From: Methanobrevibacter sp.
GTDB taxonomy: Archaea; Methanobacteriota; Methanobacteria; Methanobacteriales; Methanobacteriaceae
Length of the DNA stretch: 64,000 nt
Reading direction: 5' to 3'
Assembly (NCBI GenBank): GCA_017407115.1
Contig: JAFQXD010000045.1
Span: forward strand, 1-64,000
Shown here: piece after piece, positions 55,513 through 64,000 of the stretch
Position numbering within the stretch: position 1 is the first letter of the stretch
Layout of the letters: every line of letters begins with the position of its first letter
Made by a program: the position numbers and the translations under genes
The notes under the pieces: model-generated
What the model was told of the DNA's origin: nothing
Databases searched by the model: none
What the model saw: only the letters and a program-made list of their open reading frames with translations

Positions 55513-58500
55513 ATTATTAAAAAAAACAAATGTTTGATTTTTTTATTGATTGGTTTAGTTTTGTTTTTCATCATACCATCCAGCTTCGCATTAAATCAAA
55601 CAGATGATGGTTCGGACGATATCGTAACTTCTGATCAGAGTGATGTTTTATCTGCCGCAAATAAAAATTATTATTTTAATTCATCAGCAGAAAATGATGG
55701 GGATGGAAGTCAATCAAAACCTTATAAATATTTAACCACGGATAAAATTGTTGAAAATTCAATTATTCATTTAGCAGATGGTGAATATCAAATAAATGGT
55801 AATAAATCTATTAATACTGTTTCATTTATAGGTCAAAGCAGCCAAAATACCATTGTTAAATTTCAATATGATTCTTCTGCTTTTACTTTCTGGAGCAATG
55901 TGAAACTTATAAATTTGACTTTAATTGACATGCCTATATGGAATTATGGAACTTTAAATGCTACAAATGTAGTCTTTAAGGATTCTGTAGGATATTTAAA
56001 AAATACTGGTGCTACAAATAGGATAAATTCTGCTACAAATTCTTTCGGCGGTGCAATTTATTGTCCGGAGTATCAGTATTCAGTAGCTAATGTTTATATT
56101 AATAATTGTACATTCATTAACAACACTGCCGAGTATGGTGGTGCTATTTACATGTACGGCGGCAATTTAGATATTAAAAATTCAATATTTTTAAATAATT
56201 ACGCTTATAATTATGGTGGAGCAATTGGCTGTGAATATAATTCTAAGGTAAACATAGATAAATCAAAATTTATAAATTCCAAATCACTCAACGATGCCGG
56301 GGGAGCTATTTATATTAAGGATTCAAAATTAACTGCAGACACTATAACTATTTTAGATTCACAGGCTACATTCGGTGGTGCAATCACATCCTTGAGCTCA
56401 ACATTCACTGTCAATCGTTTGAATGCTACAAACAATTCGGCAAAATATGATGGTGGAGCTATTTTCCAGTTTTATGGTAGTTTCACATTAAGAAATTCTA
56501 ATTTCATTAATAACTCCGCATCCAATGGTGGAGCAATGTTCATTGACAATACTACTTCAACCATTCTTTATCAGAATGTTTTTAAAAACAATACCGCTTC
56601 AAATTATGCGGGGGCAATATACTCTATTTTAAACACTAAAATCAGGGATAATTTCAATGAATATTATGGCAATAAAGCTAATGTTGAAAATGACTTTTAT
56701 GATACTTCTTCAGTAAGTTTGGTCATTGGAAGCGGTAATTATACAATGTATAAATCTGATTCAAACTTTTCAGGAGCTCTTCCAAGCAACTACAGTTCCC
56801 TTGCCAATGGATATGTTACAAGCGTTAAAGACCAACAGGCGGGAGGAAACTGTTGGGCATTCGCAGGCCTGGGAGTTTTAGAAGCTAATATTTTAAGGGC
56901 TTCAGGAGATAATCTTGATTTGTCCGAAGAAAACATGAAAAATTTAATTGAGCTTTATTCCGATTATGGATGGTATATGGAAACAAACAACGGTGGATAT
57001 GATAGCATGATTTTGGCTTATTTATTGAGTTGGATGGGTCCGGTTTTAGAAGAGGATGACCTATATGATGATTATTCAGCGCTATCTCCACTATTAAACA
57101 GTGTTATGCATGTTCAAAACGTTAAATTTTTCAAAAGATCATCCTATACTGACAATGATGAAATTAAACAAGCGATTATAAAATATGGTGCAGTCGGGAC
57201 TGGAATTTATTTTGATTCAACATATTTTAATAAAGAAACTAACTCATATTATCAGTCTATAACTACAGGCTCTAATCATGCTGTAACTATTGTCGGATGG
57301 GATGATGATTACTCAAGAACCAATTTCATCAATCGCCCTAGCGAAAATGGGGCATGGCTGGTTAAAAATAGTTGGAATACCGACTGGGGAAATGAAGGTT
57401 ATTTCTATGTTTCTTATTATGACACCTCATTTATACATATAGGTGATAGTGAAGGTGCATATACTTTTATTTTAAATGATACAATCAAATATGATAAAAA
57501 TTACCAGTATGACATTCCAGGAAAGACAGATTACTTCATATCCGGAAATAAGAATATTTGGTATCAGAATATTTTCGAATCTACAGGTGATGAGTTTTTA
57601 GCTGCTGTTTCAACCTATTTTGAAAAGGAATGTGCCTGGGATTTATATGTTTATTTAAATGATGAATTGAAAATTGTTAAAAATGGCACTAGTGAGTGCG
57701 GATATTACACAATAGATTTAGGGGATTATATTCATCTTAAAACTGGTGATAAATTTAAGGTAATTTTTAAAATAACTTCAAATGGGGCCAGTTTCCCTGT
57801 AAGTGAGAAAATTAAATCCAATAAGATTCTATACAAAGAAGGCATTTCATTTTTCAGTACTGACGGTAAAAAATGGACAGATCTATATGATTATGTAACA
57901 AGTTACAGCGGACATTCTTACTATTCACAGGTGGCATGTATAAAGGCATTTACCTTCATTGATGAAATCGCTTCCGATATTACATTAAATGTTTCAAATA
58001 AAGGTTATAATCCTGTCGAAATAGTTGCAAATGTTATAAATCAATATGGAAATCCTGTCAGTGGAGGAAATGTTACCTTCACAATTAATGGCGCGGAATA
58101 TGTTGCAAATGTGAAAAATGGTATAGCTAATCTGACAGTTGAATTGGAGGAGATGGCTGTAAGCAATATCGAAGCAAAATATAATAATGCTGGTTATTTG
58201 ACATCTACTGCTAATACAACCACAACAGTTAACAAAAAATCAGCAAAACTGGTTTTAGACATTGTACAGCATGCCATTACAACCACCATTACAGTAAATA
58301 TTTCTAAAGTAATCAATGAAACCATTTTAATTACATTAAATGATGATTTAAGATACACTGTAGATTCTGTAAATGGAATTGCAACCCTTGTCCTAGAAAA
58401 TATTGAAGCAGGCAATTATACGGTTAAGGCATCTATCTTAAATGACACTTACGTTAATACTGAAGCGTATAAGGACTTTAATATTGATGTTAAACCTACT

Positions 58501-59529
58501 AAAATCGTAGCTACTGATTTCACCGCTTATTATAATGGAGGAAACATATACACAGTTACCTTAACAGATTTGTATGGCAGTCCAGTTTCAAACCGTGAAG
58601 TGATATTTTTAATCAATCAGAGATCATTTAAAAAAGTCACCGATGCAAATGGTACCGCTTCAATAGTTATTACATTAACTAATGGAGAATATAATCTTGA
58701 TATTCTGTTCAATGGGGATGAAAAATACATCAATTCTTCAGCTAACGTCACAGTAACGGTTAAGTCAACAATAATTCCAAATGAAATTAGAAATTATACT
58801 TTAAATTCAATTTATTCAATTATATTGCTTGATAAGGAAGGAAACAAATTGAATAATACCAATGTTTCCTTAAATGTTGATGGAAAAGCGTATGATTTAA
58901 TAACTGATGAAAATGGTACTGTTTTATTCAATGTTGACTTTGATATTGGAATGCATGCCTTGAGTCTGGTAAACCCTCTTAACGGCGAAAAATTTGAGGA
59001 TGTCATTAATGTATATCCTAGAATTACTGAAAATAAAGGATTTACAATGTACTTTGGCAGTGGAGCTTCATATAAGGTAAGAATATCTGATGATCGTGGA
59101 AATTATGTTGGTGCAGGTGAAAATGTAACCTTTACAATCAATGGTAAAAAATACACCCGTCAAACAGATAGTAACGGTTATGCAGCATTCAAAATTACAT
59201 TGGCTGCAAATACATATACAATTACAGCTGAATATAAAGGATTCAAAGTATCCAATAAGATAACCGTTAAACCTGTTTTGACTGCAAAAGACGTTACCAA
59301 AAAGCAAGCCAAAACAATTAAATTCACTGCAAAATTGGTCAATAAAAATGGAAAAGCTTTGAAAAATAAGTATGTCACTTTTAAATTTAAAGGAAAAATC
59401 TACAAAGCCAAGACAAATTCCAAAGGTATTGCTACCCTAAGCTTAAAGAATTTAAAAGTTGGAAAAAGCGTGATTTATTCAATTTACGGAAATTCAAAAA
59501 TCAAAAACACAATAACTATTAAAAAATAA
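55513..59529 (+). CDS. Adhesin-like protein E with papain-type peptidase, probable AUU start
   Basis: The protein (about 1338 aa) repeats the layout of adhesin B: signal peptide, beta-helix (about 55-400), papain domain with Cys447 in AGGNCWAFAG, His589 in SNHAVTIVGW and Asn619 in LVKNSWNTDWGNEGYF, then Ig-like domains and the shared C-terminal module. The standard-codon frame begins at a TTG (55534) in the middle of the signal peptide and lacks the basic N-terminus. Starting at ATT 55513 adds IIKKNKC; AGGGGG lies four bases upstream and the result aligns with the start of B. An ATT start or a G-to-T change or error in an ATG is therefore likely. Confidence 0.72.
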   Translation: MIKKNKCLIFLLIGLVLFFIIPSSFALNQTDDGSDDIVTSDQSDVLSAANKNYYFNSSAENDGDGSQSKPYKYLTTDKIVENSIIHLADGEYQINGNKSINTVSFIGQSSQNTIVKFQYDSSAFTFWSNVKLINLTLIDMPIWNYGTLNATNVVFKDSVGYLKNTGATNRINSATNSFGGAIYCPEYQYSVANVYINNCTFINNTAEYGGAIYMYGGNLDIKNSIFLNNYAYNYGGAIGCEYNSKVNIDKSKFINSKSLNDAGGAIYIKDSKLTADTITILDSQATFGGAITSLSSTFTVNRLNATNNSAKYDGGAIFQFYGSFTLRNSNFINNSASNGGAMFIDNTTSTILYQNVFKNNTASNYAGAIYSILNTKIRDNFNEYYGNKANVENDFYDTSSVSLVIGSGNYTMYKSDSNFSGALPSNYSSLANGYVTSVKDQQAGGNCWAFAGLGVLEANILRASGDNLDLSEENMKNLIELYSDYGWYMETNNGGYDSMILAYLLSWMGPVLEEDDLYDDYSALSPLLNSVMHVQNVKFFKRSSYTDNDEIKQAIIKYGAVGTGIYFDSTYFNKETNSYYQSITTGSNHAVTIVGWDDDYSRTNFINRPSENGAWLVKNSWNTDWGNEGYFYVSYYDTSFIHIGDSEGAYTFILNDTIKYDKNYQYDIPGKTDYFISGNKNIWYQNIFESTGDEFLAAVSTYFEKECAWDLYVYLNDELKIVKNGTSECGYYTIDLGDYIHLKTGDKFKVIFKITSNGASFPVSEKIKSNKILYKEGISFFSTDGKKWTDLYDYVTSYSGHSYYSQVACIKAFTFIDEIASDITLNVSNKGYNPVEIVANVINQYGNPVSGGNVTFTINGAEYVANVKNGIANLTVELEEMAVSNIEAKYNNAGYLTSTANTTTTVNKKSAKLVLDIVQHAITTTITVNISKVINETILITLNDDLRYTVDSVNGIATLVLENIEAGNYTVKASILNDTYVNTEAYKDFNIDVKPTKIVATDFTAYYNGGNIYTVTLTDLYGSPVSNREVIFLINQRSFKKVTDANGTASIVITLTNGEYNLDILFNGDEKYINSSANVTVTVKSTIIPNEIRNYTLNSIYSIILLDKEGNKLNNTNVSLNVDGKAYDLITDENGTVLFNVDFDIGMHALSLVNPLNGEKFEDVINVYPRITENKGFTMYFGSGASYKVRISDDRGNYVGAGENVTFTINGKKYTRQTDSNGYAAFKITLAANTYTITAEYKGFKVSNKITVKPVLTAKDVTKKQAKTIKFTAKLVNKNGKALKNKYVTFKFKGKIYKAKTNSKGIATLSLKNLKVGKSVIYSIYGNSKIKNTITIKK

Positions 59530-59544
59530 TATGGGAGAAAAAGC

Positions 59545-62500
59545 ATGTCTAAATTAAAAAAACATTCATTATTATTGGTTTTAATAATGTTAATTTTAAT
59601 TTGTGTTCCAATTTCATTTGCCAGTGATTTAAATAATGCTACAAATGGAATTGATGATTCTTCTGAGTCAATATCTGAAAATGATGAAGCATGGGTTGAT
59701 TTAGAAGAAAATTCATATAATGTAGATGAAGATGACAGTATTGAAATAACCGGGAATGTTCACATAGATATTATTGACGGATCCTATCCTGGCGAGCTGA
59801 ACATACAGTGTCAATACGTTGATTCAAACAATATTACAAGAAATTACATAGCTGAATATGATGGATATTCCTTCACATTTGATACTTCAATATTTGAAGG
59901 TCTAACTCCGCAGAACAGTCCTTACATATTAACATTTTCTGCTGTAAAGGATGAATTGCATACGGAATTTACAGAATGGTATTATATTGATGAGATAGCT
60001 CCGGCAACAGTTTCATTAGTTGTTAATAAAGTAATCGAATTGGGCCCTGTTGCACCAGCATATGAAACATTCACACCTAATGGTAAGATTTATGTTGCTG
60101 AGAGCGGTAGTGATGAAAACACCGGTTTTAGAAAATCAAAACCTCTTGCAACAATAGAAAGAGCTTTAGAAGTAAATGAGGAAAACGGTTATGGTTATGA
60201 GATTATTGTAAGCAAAGGTTTGTATGTCATAACCGAAAGCTGTACTTTAAAAGGTAAAGTTAAAATAACAGGAGATGGTGAAGCGGAGTTTATCAACGGC
60301 GGAACCGATGACGGATACATGTTTTTCACTTTAGGAGATACACTTGTTGAGCTTAGAAATTTAATATTTTCAGGCGGTAAAAGCGGAGCAATTTCTGGAA
60401 GTACCACAATTGGAGGCAGTGGAAATGCAAATAAGGTTCTAAACATTATTAATTGTACATTTGCCGACAACAGCGGATATGTTGGAGCAATTACAACATA
60501 CTCAAAAACAACAATTTTGTCCTCTACATTCATTAATAACAAGGCTAACGGTTATACAGGTTACTTTAGAGGTATAATCAGTGCCCGTGATAACTTTTTG
60601 AATGTAAACTTCTGTACTTTCATAGACAATTCACTTGCAGCCGACAATCCGATAGTTTATTCTGTCGATTCAGTTAAAACCAATGCCAATTATAACTTCT
60701 GGGGAACAAATGACGGTCCTAAAAGTACAGACACAGTTGGTAAAAAAGTAAAAACTGATAAATGGATTGTAATATCTCCAAAATTAAGTAATGAAAGTGC
60801 CATTGTTGGAAATACATATGATTTCAATGTTAAATTTTTATACACAACTTCAAATTCACAGTTAAGTGAAATTAAAGCACAAATGCCTGATCTGGCTATT
60901 AATTTAAAGACAGAAACAGGTAAAATAGATTCAACTTCAGTAATTAAAAATAACATTTCAACTACAAATTATAAAGCTATTTTAAGAGGATACGATACCG
61001 TAAGTGTATTCATCGGTAATAATTTCATTGAATCTACTACATTTTTTGCAGAAGTGCCTGAAAGCGATAAAATCTATGTTTCACCAAACGGATCAGATAA
61101 TGATTCAGGCAATCAAACCAATCCTTTAAAAACTATCCAATCCGCCATTGATTATAATAATGCATTGGGTGGAGGCAAAGTAATTATTGTTTTGCCTGGA
61201 AGTTATGTGGCACATGATTTAAATATCACTGATGAAATCATTATTTTAGGTCAAGAAAATCCTGTAATCGATGTTAATAACATTTATGTTGATGCAGATA
61301 CCTATATTTACAATTTAACATTTGTCAATTCAAAAAATACTGCAATTTATCATAATTCAAGCGATTTAAGTATTTTTAATTCAATATTTGAAAACAACAC
61401 TGATGTAATAGTTTCCAACTCCGGCAAATTATTGATTTCCAATACTAAATTCAGCTGGAATAATGGAACTGTTATTTCCACAAAAGCCGAAACAACTGTC
61501 GAGGGTTCTGAATTTATTAACAACAATGGAAATATTTTAATTGAATCTGATGCCTCAATTATTCAAAACGTTTTTGAAAACAATTCAGGCGTTAATGGCG
61601 GTGCAATATTTGTAAACGCAACTGCATCAACTGTCAAAATCAACAGTAATAGGTTCTCATCAAATAAGGCAAATAAGGGTGGCGCAATATTTGCCGCAGT
61701 GGCTTATGCCTGTATAATTGACAATAACGTATTTGAAAAAAATACTGCTGATGCAATCTATTTTGCGCAATCCAAGACACTTAACAATTTAGAAAATAAC
61801 ATTTTCGCTGATAATGGCATTTTTATCAACTCAACAAGTGTGGACATGTTAAACAACACTATGAGTGGAGTTGAAGTTCCTATCAAAGCTAATAATGCAA
61901 TAATTGGTGGAATAATTTTAACATTAAATGAAAACAATACTATAAAACTTAAAAACGGTGAAATTAAACTTAATGCAACCGTAAGTGACGATATGGGCAA
62001 TTTAATTGATGGCGGAGTTGTCAAATTCACCATTGATGGAACCGAAATCGGGTCAAGCAATGTTGTAAGCGGTAAAGCTGCCATTTCAAAAGAGTTGAAT
62101 ACTGGTGATTATTTGTTGTCAGGCAGTTATTCCGGATCCAGCATCCTTTATCCGGCAAGTGATATTAGAACTTCACTTGTAAGAATTAATGTTGTCGATA
62201 ACTGGTTTATTAATGAAACAGGTTTTGAAACTCTACAAGAGGCAGTTGATGCGGCAGGCATTAATGACGTGATTAAAGGAACCTCTGTCATTCATTATGA
62301 GCCTATTATTCAAATTGGACATAGGACAAGGCCTGCAGAGCCATGGGTAATAAATAAAAATATTACAATTACATCTTTAGGTGATGAAGCTATTGTATTG
62401 AATGCGACAGACAGATATCAATTTTACATAGATTATTACTCCAATGTAACCTTTAGAAACATAATTTTCACAGGTTCCAATAATCCTAATGGTTGGGGTG

Positions 62501-64000
62501 GAGCTATCGATTCAATGGGTAAAAATACAATTGTAGTTGAAAATTGTACTTTCATTGACAATATTGCAGAAAAAGGAGCAGCAATCTTTGGTTACGGTAA
62601 TTTATTCGTTAAAGATTCAGTATTTATTAACAATAGCGCTACCGTATTTGGAGGAGCTATCGTAAAAGATGGTGATGGCGACTTTTTAATCGAGAACTGT
62701 AAATTCATCAATAACTCCGCTTTCACATATGCCGGTGCAGTTGATACAAGAGGATATTCTGATATTAAATCAGTATTCAAAAACATTACTTTTGAAGGAA
62801 ACACCGCAACCTGTGGAGGTGCCGTATTTACAAATGGTTATAACGTGACATTCATTGATTGCGTATTTAACAATAACAAGGCAATTGATAAGGGTTCCAA
62901 TTATGATCCGTTAGGTGGAGCGTTATATGCTCATTATGGTGCAACAGTATTTAAAAATGTAAATTTCACAAATAACTTCGCTGAAGGCTCAGGTGGAGCA
63001 TTGCAACTTGAAAACAGTGTTTCTTCTGTTGTTGATTCACAAGGTAGGCACATAACAATTTATTGGGGAATTTTAGAAAATTGTTTAATTGAAAATAACA
63101 CTGCTTTAGGTTATGGCGGAGCGATTTACACTGGAATTTCCCTTAGAACATACATCAACATTACAAATTCAATCATAAGAAATAATACGGCTAAAAACGC
63201 AGCAGTATTTGCTAATTTATATGGATTTTATACATTAAACAATGTCACTGCTGAAAACAACAGGAATACAATCGATGATGATGAAATCAATGCACTGATG
63301 TATACATTAGGTATGTATTCTTTCCCTGAATCTTATTATTCAGATATTACAATTTTCAACTCCACATTCAAAAACAATGATGCAAAGAAAGTTTTAATGT
63401 CATATACAATTTATTCATCCGTTAAATTAGAAAATAATGTATTTGATGGAGAAGGACAAATACTTTATGTCACAGATTCAGATGCCACTTTGATAAACAA
63501 CACTGAACTAAATCCTAGAAATGCAATTGCAATTGAAAATGACGGTATGTTGGCGTTGGAGAACAATAATTTCATAAATCCTATTAAAAATACAAGAATC
63601 ATCAAAACTCCTACATATATTGTTGTTTTAGATAATAAAACAATCGACGGGGAAATTGATGATACTATTGAGCTTGTATCAAGGTTAACTGATGATAATA
63701 ACAATACAATCATTGGCGGAGATGTAGTATTTGTAGTTGGAGACAGTCAAATACCGGCAATCCTTAAAAATGATAAATATGTAGCAAACTACACAATTGT
63801 TTCTGGAAATCAATACATTGGTGCAGTCTATAATAGTACAGGACTTTTAAATATAACCGCTAGAAATGCAACAATCATTGGTAAATCAACTTTAATTATC
63901 ATAGCTCCAGATGCTGTATATTATTATAAGAATTGCAAATACAATATAACATTAATCAATTCTAAAAATAATCCTATTTCAGATATAGTTTTATCAGTTT
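59545..64000 (+). CDS. Adhesin-like protein F (cut by window end)
   Basis: The frame opens at an ATG after GGGAGAAAAAGC and stays open for at least 1485 codons to the window edge. It has a signal peptide (MSKLKKHSLLLVLIMLILIC, ending SFAS), an N-terminal Ig-like segment, a beta-helix that starts with IYVAESGSDENTGFRKSKP, a second that starts with IYVSPNGSDNDSGNQTNP (about 510-760), a further helix region (about 890-1340) with repeated GGAI and FINN motifs, and Ig-like parts. Like D it combines several helices. The C-terminal part is outside the window, so the module shared by the others cannot be checked. Confidence 0.75.
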   Translation, partial: MSKLKKHSLLLVLIMLILICVPISFASDLNNATNGIDDSSESISENDEAWVDLEENSYNVDEDDSIEITGNVHIDIIDGSYPGELNIQCQYVDSNNITRNYIAEYDGYSFTFDTSIFEGLTPQNSPYILTFSAVKDELHTEFTEWYYIDEIAPATVSLVVNKVIELGPVAPAYETFTPNGKIYVAESGSDENTGFRKSKPLATIERALEVNEENGYGYEIIVSKGLYVITESCTLKGKVKITGDGEAEFINGGTDDGYMFFTLGDTLVELRNLIFSGGKSGAISGSTTIGGSGNANKVLNIINCTFADNSGYVGAITTYSKTTILSSTFINNKANGYTGYFRGIISARDNFLNVNFCTFIDNSLAADNPIVYSVDSVKTNANYNFWGTNDGPKSTDTVGKKVKTDKWIVISPKLSNESAIVGNTYDFNVKFLYTTSNSQLSEIKAQMPDLAINLKTETGKIDSTSVIKNNISTTNYKAILRGYDTVSVFIGNNFIESTTFFAEVPESDKIYVSPNGSDNDSGNQTNPLKTIQSAIDYNNALGGGKVIIVLPGSYVAHDLNITDEIIILGQENPVIDVNNIYVDADTYIYNLTFVNSKNTAIYHNSSDLSIFNSIFENNTDVIVSNSGKLLISNTKFSWNNGTVISTKAETTVEGSEFINNNGNILIESDASIIQNVFENNSGVNGGAIFVNATASTVKINSNRFSSNKANKGGAIFAAVAYACIIDNNVFEKNTADAIYFAQSKTLNNLENNIFADNGIFINSTSVDMLNNTMSGVEVPIKANNAIIGGIILTLNENNTIKLKNGEIKLNATVSDDMGNLIDGGVVKFTIDGTEIGSSNVVSGKAAISKELNTGDYLLSGSYSGSSILYPASDIRTSLVRINVVDNWFINETGFETLQEAVDAAGINDVIKGTSVIHYEPIIQIGHRTRPAEPWVINKNITITSLGDEAIVLNATDRYQFYIDYYSNVTFRNIIFTGSNNPNGWGGAIDSMGKNTIVVENCTFIDNIAEKGAAIFGYGNLFVKDSVFINNSATVFGGAIVKDGDGDFLIENCKFINNSAFTYAGAVDTRGYSDIKSVFKNITFEGNTATCGGAVFTNGYNVTFIDCVFNNNKAIDKGSNYDPLGGALYAHYGATVFKNVNFTNNFAEGSGGALQLENSVSSVVDSQGRHITIYWGILENCLIENNTALGYGGAIYTGISLRTYINITNSIIRNNTAKNAAVFANLYGFYTLNNVTAENNRNTIDDDEINALMYTLGMYSFPESYYSDITIFNSTFKNNDAKKVLMSYTIYSSVKLENNVFDGEGQILYVTDSDATLINNTELNPRNAIAIENDGMLALENNNFINPIKNTRIIKTPTYIVVLDNKTIDGEIDDTIELVSRLTDDNNNTIIGGDVVFVVGDSQIPAILKNDKYVANYTIVSGNQYIGAVYNSTGLLNITARNATIIGKSTLIIIAPDAVYYYKNCKYNITLINSKNNPISDIVLSV

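Overview
The window looks like the chromosome of a Methanobrevibacter-type methanogen (Methanobacteriales). It is AT-rich and carries an archaeal histone, Alba, the small subunit of DNA polymerase D, an Orc1/Cdc6 initiator, thiol:fumarate reductase TfrA, a CTP-dependent riboflavin kinase, corrinoid and tetrapyrrole genes, TGTACA boxes like those bound by TrpY upstream of a TrpB2 gene, and a run of giant adhesin-like surface proteins. No rRNA, tRNA or CRISPR array was seen. All calls come from reading the sequence; no database search was run.

Layout. 1-1.3 kb: gene-poor DNA with two hairpin-bearing direct repeats (possible insertion-sequence debris). 1.3-6.8 kb: a secreted LPATG-tailed protein, a radical SAM DNA-modification/repair-type protein, a ParA ATPase with a small ParB-like partner, an intergenic array of AAGTTAT/ATAACTT repeats, and trpB2 with TRP boxes. 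6.8-19.8 kb: housekeeping genes (DUF1786, PHP, Alba, isopropylmalate/citramalate synthase, sugar isomerase, HAD, GatA, a CobB/CobQ-like protein with swapped domains), a secreted C39-like peptidase, and a riboflavin locus where ribB has an FMN riboswitch and is separated from ribK by an Rpn-type nuclease gene. 20-25.3 kb: tfrA, a deaminase, histone, hisG, pyrB. 25.3-27.1 kb: orc1/cdc6 and a 630-bp intergenic region with repeats matching the TTTCAAGTGTAAA origin element known from Methanothermobacter; this is very likely the replication origin. 27.1-40 kb: cobalamin genes (cbiB, cbiG, cbiH, two CbiX/CfbA chelatase genes), fucA, DNA polymerase D small subunit, a PhoU/TrkA_C protein with an MgtE-like transporter, and two pilin-like proteins with Cys/His clusters. 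40-64 kb: six adhesin-like genes, the last cut by the window edge. All combine beta-helix repeats with Ig-like domains. The five complete ones share a C-terminal module. Two of them carry a complete papain-type peptidase domain.

How the parts relate. Replication and chromosome genes (orc1/cdc6, origin, ParA locus, PolD small subunit, Alba, histone) lie within about 28 kb of each other. The ParA locus has its own repeat array plus one near-perfect origin-type element, which suggests a link between segregation and initiation. Genes are compact and many convergent pairs overlap by 4-8 bp at their stop codons. The strongest items for follow-up are the origin, the ParA/ParB-like/AAGTTAT system, the archaeal FMN riboswitch and the peptidase-adhesin cluster.
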